Assembly: GCA_037447655.1 (NCBI GenBank)
Contig: JBBHKE010000423.1
Span: 182,027 to 246,026, forward strand
Length of the DNA: 64,000 bases
Direction: 5' to 3'
Source: Zygnema cylindricum
Taxonomy: Eukaryota > Streptophyta > Zygnematophyceae > Zygnematales > Zygnemataceae
A program made the translations under genes and the position numbers. The notes beneath the pieces were generated by a model. It made no database searches, was not told the origin of the DNA, and saw only the letters and a program-made list of their open reading frames with translations. Shown here piece after piece: positions 44,201-53,375 of the stretch; within the stretch, counting starts at the first letter, position 1; each line of letters begins with the position of its first letter.

Positions 44201-44925
44201 AGTATCATCCTGACTACTGTGTTCCATTTCCATGAACTATCAGGCATTCCCTGTACTCGGTACACTAAGTTTTCGAACTCATTTGGTAATTTCATGATAA
44301 GGGTGTTAACTTTCATTTTCACTGTACCTATCCACCCGGCACTTTCCATTTCCGTATACAAACAAGAAAGATCATTACAGTAATCTAGCATCTTTCCTCC
44401 TTTGTAAGTGTAACTCAGTAGCTTTTGCTCAGCCAACTGGAGCTCCTGAATAGTTCCAGCTCTATAAATTTCCACCAAACTCACCCACAACTCCTCGGCC
44501 TTGTAAATGTGAAGATGAGGGGTGGCCAAACCTTGAGTGAGGTGCCTCAGAATGAAGTTCTTGGCAGCCATGTTTACATCCTCCCACATTTGAGTATCGT
44601 TCTCCACGGTCTTCACGATTGCCGCTCCCGATACTGTGGCAATAGGAGTGAGGGGTGTCTCCTTCCCTTTCCCCTTTTCGGACACACTGCTGTCCCCATC
44701 ATCTGCCTCTTCCGCCGAGGCAGCCGTTGTTGCAGGAAACCTTACTCCCCCAAATCCTGGTGGAGTTCCCGAAGGTGGACGTTTCACTTGTCCACTGACG
44801 ATACCCCAGTATCGTTTTTCACACAAAGCTCCCATCATCATGGCTTCCCAATAGATGAACCCAGATCCATTGAAGGTGGGCACCCTAGAGGGTGGGCCCA
44901 TAACCTGCAATTCTGTGTCCTCCAT
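41284..44925 (-). CDS. N Gag-Pol polyprotein (GAG-PR-IN-RT)
   Basis: 1213 codons. Approximate residues: Gag 1-280 with 'MGPPSRVPTFNGSGFIYWE' at 9-27; zinc knuckle 'CHYCKKPGHFIADC' near 290; protease 'WIIDSGASMHMC' near 380; integrase zinc finger 'HKRLGHVHFDRL' near 511 with 'CSGCAQGK'; integrase core D-D-E at about 573 ('LVHTDIWGP'), 640 ('SDNGGE') and 675 ('EQNGVAERLN'); RT '[14 protein letters not shown]' near 988, 'SLYGLKQAPRQWN' near 1075 and 'YVDDLLVLSKS' near 1118. All catalytic residues I can judge are intact. The first ATG (44925-44923) lies 20 bases inside the 5' LTR; the next in-frame ATG (44901-44899) is part of the primer site, so either could be the start. The frame ends in TAG where E5 has a Glu codon. 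The product would copy and integrate the element. Confidence 0.93.
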   Translation of the reverse strand: MEDTELQVMGPPSRVPTFNGSGFIYWEAMMMGALCEKRYWGIVSGQVKRPPSGTPPGFGGVRFPATTAASAEEADDGDSSVSEKGKGKETPLTPIATVSGAAIVKTVENDTQMWEDVNMAAKNFILRHLTQGLATPHLHIYKAEELWVSLVEIYRAGTIQELQLAEQKLLSYTYKGGKMLDYCNDLSCLYTEMESAGWIGTVKMKVNTLIMKLPNEFENLVYRVQGMPDSSWKWNTVVRMILVQENTMEIRRGGKSIQALAAGGDRWGKDPKKPYRGERDHSGGQRPPKGLCHYCKKPGHFIADCVKLSELRLQENRGGGSSGGKKKALVVTKVSGETEDESSEEDGELLLDESLEEKEIPRRQKCALGAIREAPQEGWIIDSGASMHMCRDKELFTKLRKIPTVEIEYGDGRVVTTDLVGSVDLKVLVEGKTSILTFSDVLYIPQLSKNLVSTSVLDDKEFDTFTRKGVFTAKYGDEVYFTADKGSQGMFRLNLSNEKKNAYYVGVPKMMIWHKRLGHVHFDRLREMKKLGVVDGIQFGDNEMMDDCSGCAQGKAHRLPFPKAATYRGEKVLDLVHTDIWGPAKVPSVGGKRFMMTITDDWSRYSRVYFLKNKSEASTYFKEYKAWSEKLHETPIKRIKSDNGGEYTSNEFEEYLRDEGVQHQKTVPYNPEQNGVAERLNRTLGDSACSMLADKKIGKRFWAEAMNCANYIKNRVLTSAVKGVTPYERWVGRKPDISHLKVFGSQVYSLDTDRKNWKLDAKGKPGYFVGYDEDVKGYRVYDLAKKDIILVKHLVVMDEGKSFDPFKYTKRIRIRFESENEENSVVPEKDMSETVITDSGEIEDIGDSPETSHTLMDFEEMEEAGQDTVFMDRGADETVRRNPRLPSIPASEFEGGRRSSKRIQEKQAAHKVTTLSHPDEPQSYLEAVNSPEKERWIRAINDEMASIMEANTWELADCPPDRKPIGCKWVFKLKLNPDNTIERYKARLVAKGFTQKEGIDYEETFAPVVRFPSVRILLSLAAAEDMEIHQMDIKTAFLNGELEEEIFMRQPEGFVEEGEESKVCRLIKSLYGLKQAPRQWNKKLDEFLTDLGYIRISSDHSIYMFEDENGVIFIAIYVDDLLVLSKSLENINRLKKDLRGRFDMKDLGEAKYILGIQMERDRGKKIIRLTQKEAIGNMLEKFQMENANSCTTPMDLKKGSDGSVEGGVMILDD
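44891..44905 (-). other. N primer-binding site, perfect anticodon-region type
   Basis: Minus strand GGTTATGGGCCCACC, directly after the LTR end GCA. Complete complement of GGUGGGCCCAUAACC in the anticodon arm of plant initiator tRNA-Met. Drosophila copia is the classic case of priming by a 5' half of this tRNA. The ATG in the site pairs with the CAU anticodon and is in frame with Gag. Confidence 0.88.
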
Positions 44926-45938
44926 TGGACTACAGAATACAGGAAGCCTCTAGATAGTATTTAACTAACCCACTTCAAGCCACAACCACTACTGCCCAAG
45001 AAGGCAAACTGACAATTTGACTGCACCCCTGTGTAGCCTGGACTCCCCTGAGTCCGTAGAAAAAAGAATCACTGAAAAAGGCCAACCAGGCGATAAGTTA
45101 TGAGGCAGTAAAAATGCCAATTTGTACAAACTCTCAAAGGGAGAGGTGACCACCTACCAAAATTTTCTAAGTCCTGATTCTCTCTAATAACTCCTATCTA
45201 CTGAAGTACGGACCAATCAGATTACTGTATCGTACACAAAAGTACTACTGCCGATGTACCTTTTGTACGGCCTATGTACGACAAGGCTATTAAGTGGACG
45301 CGTGTCCGCTTTTCACTCGTCCGTACGTTCCTCGGAATTCCTATGACCGAATGTCATCTCTCCACGTGGCTCCAGGTTATGCCACGTCACAAAACGCCAA
45401 AGTGACCACTCCGGGATTTCGGCGATGATGTGCGCCGTTGGATTTTATGCGAAACGCAATCTTAGCCGTAATAAATACTTGCGCGATATTTGTTCCGATG
45501 TCGAAATAAAATGCGCGGTATCCGTTTTGAATTAGCGTCGTACGACGTACTATATAAAACTGAATCTATGTGCGTCGTACACAGTTCTAGTTAAATGGAT
45601 TTAATTCTTCCTAACTAAATATATATCTATCACATACCCTAGCACTTAGCATTGGTCCTAGTCTATTAGGATAAAGCTGACCGCAACCGGTCAACTTGAC
45701 GAACCGTAGGTACCGGGAACAAATCTCTCGTCCGTCAAGTATATTTTTAGTAACCTGCTAAAAATAGCTGTCTGTTGAACTAAAGGCAGCCATGGATCAA
45801 CCTCTCTCTCTTACCTTCAGTGACTACAACAAGTATGGGAGCTAGAGAGCGAGGTGGAGGCAGGCTGTCCGTCCTTTTTCCTTTTATTAAAACATATTTA
45901 AACCTAGAAAATACTATAGAAATCTATAGATTTCAACA
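44906..45938 (-). repeat. 5' LTR of N
   Basis: Same sequence as 39530-40562 apart from one base. Contains the promoter region and, at its very end, the first 19 bases after the polyprotein ATG (codons Met-Glu-Asp-Thr-Glu-Leu). Confidence 0.95.
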
Positions 45939-45943
45939 TTGTA

Positions 45944-46315
45944 TCCCCAAAGTTTTCCAGCCACCAAGAGCTCCTCTGAACATTGGCTTTCTCATAAGTG
46001 GATTTCAGTGATGTCCAAATCTCGCTTGCCTTCTTCATTTTCAGTCAAGACAGGACCAACTTTTCTGAAATATAAAGAATTAGATTGTTTTTTTGACATT
46101 GAATTCTTTTTCGCCCAAGTTGGATCTGTTTCATCAAGTGAGCCATCCCAGACCCCCAATAAGTCAGCAGTTTAAAACGATGATTCAACCATCGCCGCCC
46201 AGTAAGCATACTTTTGGCCATTGAAGATAGGAACTCTTGACGAAAGGCCCATAGCGTGTTGTTCTACAACCACCGATGCCGGAGGAGAACCAGCAGTAGT
46301 AGTGGACGTAGACAT
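45944..46315 (-). pseudogene. Element B gag, N-terminal part
   Basis: Minus reading from an ATG at 46315 in the LTR: 'MSTSTTTAGSPPASVVVEQH', then 'AMGLSRVPIFNGQKYAYW' across the primer site, with a stop near 46175 and a further reading 'ESQCSEELLVAGKLWGYN' up to the N junction at 45944. Removing N would reconnect this with 39529. Confidence 0.8.
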
Positions 46316-47281
46316 GAAAAATAGCAGAAAATATCAAAGTACCTACTCAACAGCCAACTTTGAAGTGACACAAAATATGACTCAGCCAATATGCCTCAAA
46401 TTTGCCACAGTGATACACAATACAGTAAACTGACAATTCTCAGAATTGCAGCCCAAATGACTTAGGAAACCATAAGATATGATGTTTGGAAGTCTCCCAA
46501 AAACTTCCCTTAGAAAATCATATTCCTAAAACTGGATGCTACAAAATCGGCTAAGTCTTAAGTTATATACTCACAGTGTGTATCTACTGATCTACACTAA
46601 TTTAGGTAACCGCTATTACGATTATTATCTTGACTAACGACAAAGCATCCTACTTGTACGTCATGGTACCTCAAAACCTTAATTATTATTTTCTAAAAAC
46701 CTGATTAATCGAATACTATTTTTTATTACACTAAACTACAAAACAATGTTATTCAGATATTTCCAGATATTAAACCGTACACAAAACGTTCCAACCTTAC
46801 ACAAAAACGTTCCAAATGCTTAGTGAGCGGTAGTCGCTAAAGTCCAGCCGAATGTGGTCGTGTAGTACGAAGCACCTGAGTGCTTGGTCACTTGTGGTCC
46901 CACGTGAATCACGCTTGTGGTCCCTCGTGAATCATGCTTGTAGTCCTAGGTGAATCGCATCCTTTGGAACAAATTCAATCGATGATGGCACTGTCGAACT
47001 GTACCATATATTTTTAGAATACCTGGTTCAAATCCCGTTCCTCCGATCTTGTGAATCAAATCGTCAAGTGCGTGACGCGTGTGGCTGACTGTCGGCGCTA
47101 CTCCGAAAAACCTGCATACGTTTTTTTTCTGACAAGTGTCCGTGTAAAATTACAATACACTCTACTGTACTTTTTGCTCTTGTAACGCTAATTAAGGTAG
47201 GTATTACAGTAGACTACTTAGAAAATATTCTAAGTTATTTTTACCCCTATTTACTGAAATAAAGATTTATAAATTACAACA
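46257..47281 (-). repeat. 5' LTR of element B
   Basis: Minus strand TGTTGTAATT (ending at 47281) to GTAGAACAACA (46257), followed by a decayed anticodon-type primer site, CGCTATGGGCCTTTC, at 46256-46242. The U5 end resembles E6 ('cactgtggcaaatttg'). It contains three 23-bp repeats starting 'cttgtggtccc' at 46891, 46914 and 46937. No partner LTR survives. Confidence 0.65.
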
Positions 47282-47845
47282 AGTCTTAGTGTGCCTACTC
47301 TCAGCTACCTACTACAAAGCCCTAGACCAATAAAAAGAATATACAAAACTAGAAGGTACACTGGCCGATGTACGTCTTTTACGACCATTGTACGATAAGG
47401 CCTTGCAGGTGACGCTTGTCAAATCAAGAGCCATGGTTCCTCCTCCAATATTTTTCGGTGTCCAATATAGTGCCGCCATGTGTCATCGCGTGACTCTATC
47501 TCTAAAATCCGCTAAAATTTCATTCTCTGTTGGCGGCTACGACGACGTCCGCCTGAGGAAGTAAATTTACACGGTTCGATTCGCGTCTGTTCGTGCCGTC
47601 AGTTCATATGTGCCTTTTCGTTAAATTGTTTCATTGAATGAATTCGTCGCCGAGTAATTGTATATTAACTTATCAAACCCCATATGTCCAACGATCTATC
47701 AAGGACTTAATAGATAGTGCGACAGGCTACTTTGGACTTCACAGGACATATGACCAAATCTAGGCGTGTCCAATATTTTGATAAAATGCCATCTACGTCT
47801 GTCTACCATCTTCTGAATAAAGAGGCAGCCATGGTTTGTCTCTGA

Positions 47846-47903
<58 letters not shown>

Positions 47904-47953
47904 AGAGTTGAACTAAAATAGAGAAGTGAACTATTAATGACATCTTTTCAACA
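47282..47953 (-). repeat. 5' LTR remnant of element A
   Basis: Aligns with 18531-19220 of A's 3' LTR ('gtgcctactctcagctacct', 'actggccgatgta') and ends 'cttttcaaca' before TSD AAATA. The first 240-260 bp of the LTR are missing, replaced by element B. It has a long (CT)n run at 47850-47899 that the 3' LTR lacks. Confidence 0.8.
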
Positions 47954-48130
47954 AAATAGAAATTACCGATGGCAGTGTTAGTTAAAAAGAAAATGCAAGT
48001 TTTGTCTTTGATCCTCTCTTTCTCTCTCTTTCTAGAGTCTAACTAACATAAAGAAGTGAACTATTAATTACCTCTTTTCAACAAAACAAAAATTGTTGAT
48101 GGTAGTTCTAGTAAAAAAAAAATGCAAGTT
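47838..48130. repeat. Tandem duplication across the A / E4 junction
   Basis: The last about 75 bp of A's LTR plus about 48 bp of E4 flank ('aaatagaaattaccgatggc') are repeated once: LTR end again at 48002-48083 ('cttttcaaca'), then 'aaacaaaaattgttgatggt'. The copies have since diverged. The duplication happened after A had inserted. Confidence 0.8.
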
Positions 48131-48955
48131 TAGATGACATGCTGAAAGAAAATGAACCCCTATTGGAAGAAAAACTTCTACCACGGTCAGAAAACAAGGG
48201 AGATAAAGAGACACAAATAGTTTTCATGAATCATGGACAGAAAAAAGTTGCGAAGAAGAATTGAAGATGGCCCTCAATACCGACAACAAATTTTGACGGA
48301 GGAAGAAGAATTAGTAAAAGGATTCAAGAAAGACTAGCAAACAACAAAGTAACAAAGGTGTCACACCCGAACGAGCCCCAAACATACAGTGAAACAGTAA
48401 ACAGTCGTGGGAGCAGCAGATGGGTCACGACAAATTATGAGGAATTAGCCTCAATCATGGAGGGAAACACCTGGGAACTAGTGGACTGCCCACCGAACAG
48501 AACGTCGATCGAATGTAAGTGGGTCTTCAAACTCAAACTTAATCCTGAGAACACAATAGAGAGATACAAGGCCATATTAGTTGCAAAAGGATATACACAA
48601 AAGGAAAGGATTGACTAAGATGAGACTTTTGCTCAAGTTGTTAGATTTCCCTCTGTTAGGATTCTGCTCAGTTTAGCGGCAGCTGAAGACATATAGATAT
48701 ACTATATGGACATCAAAACGACCTTCCTCCATGGAGAACTAGAAGAAGAAACCTTCATGCGACAACCAAAGAGATTTGTGGAAGTAGGGGAAGAAAGTAA
48801 AGTTTACAAGTTAATAAAATCTCTATACCGTACAGACTGAAACAACAAACTGAAACAAGCGTCGCGGCAATGGAACAAGAAGTTGGACAAATTTATGACT
48901 AATCTTGGGTATGTCACAATAAGTTCGGATCACTCAATTTATCTATTTGTTAACT
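48131..48955 (+). pseudogene. Copia E4, 3' part: integrase-RT linker and RT
   Basis: Plus-strand continuation of E4. 'TNFDGGRRISKRIQERL' (48290) is followed by 'WVFKLKLNPENTIERYKAIL' (48518), 'RILLSLAAAED' (48660), 'GELEEETFMRQPKRF' (48735), a degraded 'SLYGLKQA' region with a small duplication (48815-48865), then 'ISSDHSIYLF' (48920). It stops before YVDDL at about 48955, where unrelated sequence begins, so E4 has lost RNase H and its 3' LTR. Confidence 0.85.
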
Positions 48956-50506
48956 TGTAGGCACGACTTCATGGATAAATGCGAGGTTACATTAGGAGGC
49001 CTCTATAATTGTACGGACATCTAAATAAAAAATATCAATATTTTTGTAATACAGAGGCCTCGGTTACATCGCGTAACGTTTGTAAATAAGTTTTTATATT
49101 TGTGTTTCGCTTTGAGAGGTTCCAAGTAAGTGGAGGATCCAATCTTTAAAATCGTCAAAGATTTCGAAACCTACCAATTTCGTTTAATTATCCGTACTTT
49201 CGTTTTATGTACGTGTAATATTTAATTTCAAAACAAAAATGACAAAAAATAGCGCGAGAAACCATGAAGGTGGTAGGAAGGGATAAACCGTACTTTTGGA
49301 ATGGAGGCAAAAACTGTATTTGCATGAAGGCAAAAACTGTACTTGATTTCGGCAAAGATTTTACCGTCACCTTGCTCGAAGACACGTGACTTTGGCGACG
49401 TGATAAAATTTAAATAGTAGTTCATCGGCGCACGTGTGTATTGTCCAAGGTGTAGCGATTTTATGGTATGAGTCACCATTACAATGGTGGACAGAGAGAT
49501 TGCTTCGCGGATGAAGACCAAAGTATAATCGGACGGTCAATGTTTTCTTCCGGACCCTTGAAGAATCAAAATCGTATCTTCTATAATGTTGTTTTAAAAA
49601 AACTAAAAAAAATATAATACGACATGGTATGGTCAATTACAAAATTATGTACTATACCTCACTTTTCGTCTGATGTAACTACACCCTAAGAATAAGGTTT
49701 CGTTAGGGAAAAAATGTTGTTGTTTGCTAAAAGTCGTACTATTTCTTACAATGCCGTACAAAAAAAAAAAAAAATGTCTGAAAAACAAGCCTTCTGAATG
49801 AGGGATTTGATTCTCCACGATTTATGGGCGTAAACGTGGACCGTCTAATGCATAATCGGATATGCCATCGTCTAACACTGTCAGTTCGCAACAAGTGACC
49901 CGAAGATGGTCAATTCTAAGAGCCTGAACAAATAGCATCGTGCCTCGTGGAAAGTGAAGCGACTAGGTGGGTACACGTCGCATATGACATGTGCCTTCCG
50001 CCAGGAGGATGCGAGGCCACCGCAAGCCGCAAAAAAATCTTTGATCGAGGATATTGTTTCACGCTTCTGTTTCCATCCACTATCCATTTTTACACATTCG
50101 TACGTTTTTACAAATCTTACGTTTCGTCCACCCGTTCAGATTTTATTCAATACGTTTTACGAGTCACTTTTTACCTTATCTGGGACAAATATGTGGTCAC
50201 AATTTGGTACAAATATGTGGTCACAATTTGCTGTCAAAGATTATTTGAAGATTACCAGAATCAATTTCATCTATTACGTGGACCAATCAAAGTGTGCCAC
50301 ACAAATAAAATGTCGGTTACTGACCCGACACAATGGAACGATGGCTTCAGTAAACAAATTTTTGATGTTTATTGAGACCGCCTAATGGAACAATGCTCTA
50401 AGTGATCAATATATTACAAGTGATCTTGTCCGTACGATTAATGACAATGCTTGGTGGATGAGAGCCCTTATTAATTACCCGAAGTTTGAAGTGTTTTAAC
50501 TTTTAA
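48956..50506. other. Unassigned intergenic sequence
   Basis: No gene family recognised on either strand. An 18-bp phrase 'aatatgtggtcacaattt' is repeated at about 50189 and 50211. Small open frames (49947-50385 plus) look like chance. Confidence 0.35.
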
Positions 50507-52294
50507 GGGTATGTCCCCATGTGCACAAGTAAGGGTTTTTTTCTGTCGTTTTCTTGTAAAATTTAGCGTCGTACTGCCTAAGTTGTAATCGTACGAAAAA
50601 ATCTCAAATTTGTAGAGCACAATTTGCGTCATCTTTGAACTTAGGATGTACGAAAATTTGTCGTCTTGTGTTTTTCGACCCATGGCGACGACAAAAAACG
50701 TCATCTAACACATCGGCGATGTGTTTTAAAACTAGGTATTTTCGATAAACAAATAGGAACATATATTCGCGCGTGCCGTAATTTTCGAAAATTTTCATAC
50801 GATTTCTAAGGACAAAGAAACGTACAGAATTTGCTATGTTTTGTCCGTTTGGGTTCAATACGACGAAGAGAATTACACAATTTGTTTGGTTTTGTCCGTT
50901 TGGGTTCAATACGACGAAGAGAAGTACACAATTTGTTTGGTTTTGTCTGTTTTTGTCCAGTACAGATTTTATTTTTGCAGGAGTCTCGAAATTCCGATGC
51001 CATTTCACGTCGAGCGGACAGGCGACGCAAAGGCAAAATGCATCTTCTTCAACCGTGAAACGGCACAGGTTGGAAGGCTACATCTACAATGTCAGGCAAG
51101 AAAGCGGTACGTCTGCAATGTCACGGTAAGACATACGACGTCACAAGCAGTTCCAAAAAATAACGTGCGACATCACATACTGTAGATGTTGACAACCGTC
51201 ATAGGTATTGTCGACGTATACAATCGTCGCAGACGTAAGTTACGATTACATTTTTAGGGTACGTCCCCATGTATTAAAGTATCTACTTTTCTCAGTCTTT
51301 TTAGTTTGCCCTAAAATTCAGGGAACTTTGAAAAAAACTTTAGTCGTACGGGAAAATTATTTTTACCAAAGTAGAGTGAACGTCAATTCATACTTTGGAT
51401 GTACGACGTGTTTGTCGTCATGTGAACGCATTTTGGCGTTTTCCCCTTTTGACCCCCAGGCAAGACAATCCAGCCCAAAAAAAATTCACCCAAAATCACC
51501 TCGAGGGGGTGATTTTAGTTAAAGTACCACCCAAACAGCGAATAAAAAATGACCCACGCACGCGGTAGAAGAGTGAGAAAATTTTAGGATGAAGGAGAGT
51601 CCTCTCTATTTTCCTCCGTGCACGTCACGCGCATGTACGGAAAAAAAATTACAAGGGTCTCGGACTTCCACTTTCATTCATGGGGTCCTTTGCAAAATTT
51701 TGTGCCGTTGTCGCCTCTCCCCTCTCCCTCTCACACTATCGCTTATATCTCACACTATTTAAAATGAGACACGATAATATTGGTGTAAAATGGAAGATAT
51801 TTTAAAAATATTATTTTTGAAAATTTTTAGGTTTTTTTTTAATGGCAAATCGAGTGAGAAAAGTAGAAAAAACGAAATCGGGAAACCATGGCGGAAAGTT
51901 ATTGAATCAGTGACGTCGACGTTGTCACAAGTGAGCATGACGTCACAATGTCACGAAACCCTAAACATCTACAATTTCACAAAAATCTAGACGTCTGTCG
52001 CTGTTTTTGTTGGCGTCAATAATCGTCGGAAGTTTCGTAGTCGGCTTCAATCGTCACAGGTTGTACCTACGTCTACAACCGTCACATTTCAAAGTTCCGA
52101 TTTCATTTTCGCACATAGGGACGCTCTTCAAAGTAGTACGGAGAATATTCACTACAGTCCAAAATATTTTATCAAAGTACCGATTACATGGGGACGCACC
52201 CTTACACATAGGGACACTTGAAAACCGGGTCCGGCGGATCCACGCTAAAATACAAAGTAAGTTCACTAAGTTACAAGTACATGGGGAGATACCC
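50507..52294. mobile_element. Harbinger/Tourist-like TIR element, outer copy
   Basis: Left end GGGTATGTCCCCATGT at 50507, right end ACATGGGGAGATACCC to 52294, inverted repeats with one mismatch in the first 16 bases. Flanked by TAA at 50504-50506 and 52295-52297. A three-base TWA target and GGG start are features of PIF/Harbinger elements and Tourist MITEs. No transposase is seen. A 51-bp direct repeat ('ttgtccgtttgggttcaata') lies at 50841-50942. A related element is inserted inside. Confidence 0.7.
51257..52201. mobile_element. Harbinger/Tourist-like TIR element, inner copy
   Basis: Left GGGTACGTCCCCATGTA at 51257, right TACATGGGGACGCACCC to 52201, flanked by TTA at 51254-51256 and 52202-52204. 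Same family as the outer element. About 945 bp, no coding sequence recognised. Confidence 0.7.
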
Positions 52295-52297
52295 TAA

Positions 52298-52733
52298 GAG
52301 CCGAAGTTGCTCGACTCGGGCCACGGAGCTGCTTGATCTCATTCAAATTCCAAAAATTGTACAATGTCAGTGTACCTTCTGTTACTTCATAACCCATATT
52401 CTTTTGCGTACCAGTTCACCATTAACTCGGAAATAAGATGCGAAACTCGGAAATAAAATGCGAAACTCGGAAATAAAATGCGAATTTATAAACCAGAAGT
52501 CGCGCGCGCGTTTCCACGGCCAATCTCGCAGCTCCTTAAATATCATTGGCCCAACCACTGCTTGCCATACTTTTCCGCAATCAGACATTTAGCCCGACTA
52601 AAACGCTGCCACGTGGCACAAAATCATTCACGCATCCAATCACAGACCTCACAAACCTAGTACCGTCACCGACATTTCACGATTTTCCGGCCTATGCAAG
52701 TATGAACTTTATTAGATCCGACAAACAAGTCGC
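52298..52733. other. Upstream region of the MATE gene
   Basis: Contains three tandem 20-bp repeats ('aactcggaaataaaatgcga', 52424-52483) and an ACGTG-containing 'gccacgtggcac' palindrome at 52608-52619, a G-box-type core. No gene. Confidence 0.5.
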
Positions 52734-52736
52734 ATT

Positions 52737-52864
52737 GTACGAACCAAGCTGTACTATACTGTACTGTACTTTACTGTACTGTACTTTACTGTACTGTACT
52801 TTACTTTACTGTACTGTACTGTACTTTACTTTACTGTACTGTACTGTACTTTACTGTAGTGTAC
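52737..52864. promoter_or_regulatory. GTAC-rich pentamer array upstream of MATE gene
   Basis: Units of GTACT interspersed with TTACT give 15 GTAC tetramers in about 128 bp, 210-340 bp before the presumed start codon at 53078. GTAC is the core bound by plant SBP/SPL proteins, including the copper regulator SPL7/CRR1. Whether this is a promoter array or only a microsatellite cannot be told from sequence. Confidence 0.45.
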
Positions 52865-53077
52865 CTCTCTCTTTGTTGAAGCTCTAAGTCGCAGATGAAC
52901 GAAGAGATGGTTTGGCTCTCTCCTCCTTTTTAGGACCAAGACACGTGTCGATAAAAGAAAAACCCGAGGCTCCACTATATCCGGGAAGAGTAAAAGTCGC
53001 TGAACGAGCTGCGTCGAAAGGGGAACCCTTTTTTTTTGGGTCTTTTTTTGTTTTTTTTTTGTCCTTTTCGACTCAAA

Positions 53078-53342
53078 ATGGGAGAACAGGAGAAGAGGAA
53101 ATCGGAGGGGGAAGTTGAAAGGGCAGGGCAGGTCACAGACCATGGCGGGATTCCTGTGATCCATAATGTGACACGTGTCACACTGTCCGTACCGGTGATA
53201 GAATCTTACAGTTTCGGAGACGGAATGGGAGGAAAAGGACAACAGCATGTGCCAACTGTCGAAGGGGAGGCCATGAATTTGTGGGCAATTGGGAGTGCAC
53301 ACGTGGCGTGTATGGGGCTTCAGGTATGTAAATTAGAGGAAG

Positions 53343-53375
<33 letters not shown>

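Larger units (their letters stand above)
39530..45938 (-). mobile_element. Recent near-complete Ty1/copia element N
   Basis: 6409 bp. LTRs 39530-40562 and 44906-45938 are each 1033 bp. By base-by-base reading I find one difference (A at 39827, G at 45203). Target duplication TTGTA at 39525-39529 and 45939-45943. Primer site, polypurine tract and all protein domains are present in the order GAG-PR-IN-RT-RNase H, which defines Ty1/copia. One TAG interrupts the single long frame. It sits in element B in the same orientation. It is the youngest insertion in the window. Confidence 0.95.
36113..47281 (-). mobile_element. Ty1/copia element B (minus), 3' truncated, split by N
   Basis: From right to left: 5' LTR (46257-47281), gag (46315-45944, then 39529-39040), protease, integrase, RT and RNase H, ending at about 36113 with no 3' LTR. 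N is inserted in its gag with TSD TTGTA. Its sub-lineage is that of E6. The right end (TGTTGTAATT on the minus strand) lies inside A's 5' LTR. Confidence 0.8.
18285..47953 (-). mobile_element. Ty1/copia element A (minus), host of the inner nest
   Basis: Outer boundaries rest on a 5-bp target duplication, AAATA, at 18280-18284 and 47954-47958, with E4 coding sequence on both sides. Its own remains are the 3' LTR (18285-19220), RNase H and RT (19221-20209 and 33525-33689), and the inner end of its 5' LTR (47282-47953). Gag, protease, integrase and the RT start are gone, removed by the deletion near 36113. Inside it lie E5, E6, a solo LTR, E7, B and N. Confidence 0.75.

Noticed and set aside
41645-44964. 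Many plus-strand open frames across 41.6-45.0 kb
   Set aside because: Antisense shadows of the N polyprotein without family motifs.
46891-46959. Three 23-bp repeats as a CRISPR-like array
   Set aside because: Directly abutting imperfect tandem repeats with no spacers, inside a retrotransposon LTR of a eukaryote.
52741-52864. Open frame with Tyr-Cys-Thr-Leu-Leu repeats (52546-52887)
   Set aside because: It is the translation of the GTACT/TTACT microsatellite and has no independent support as a gene.
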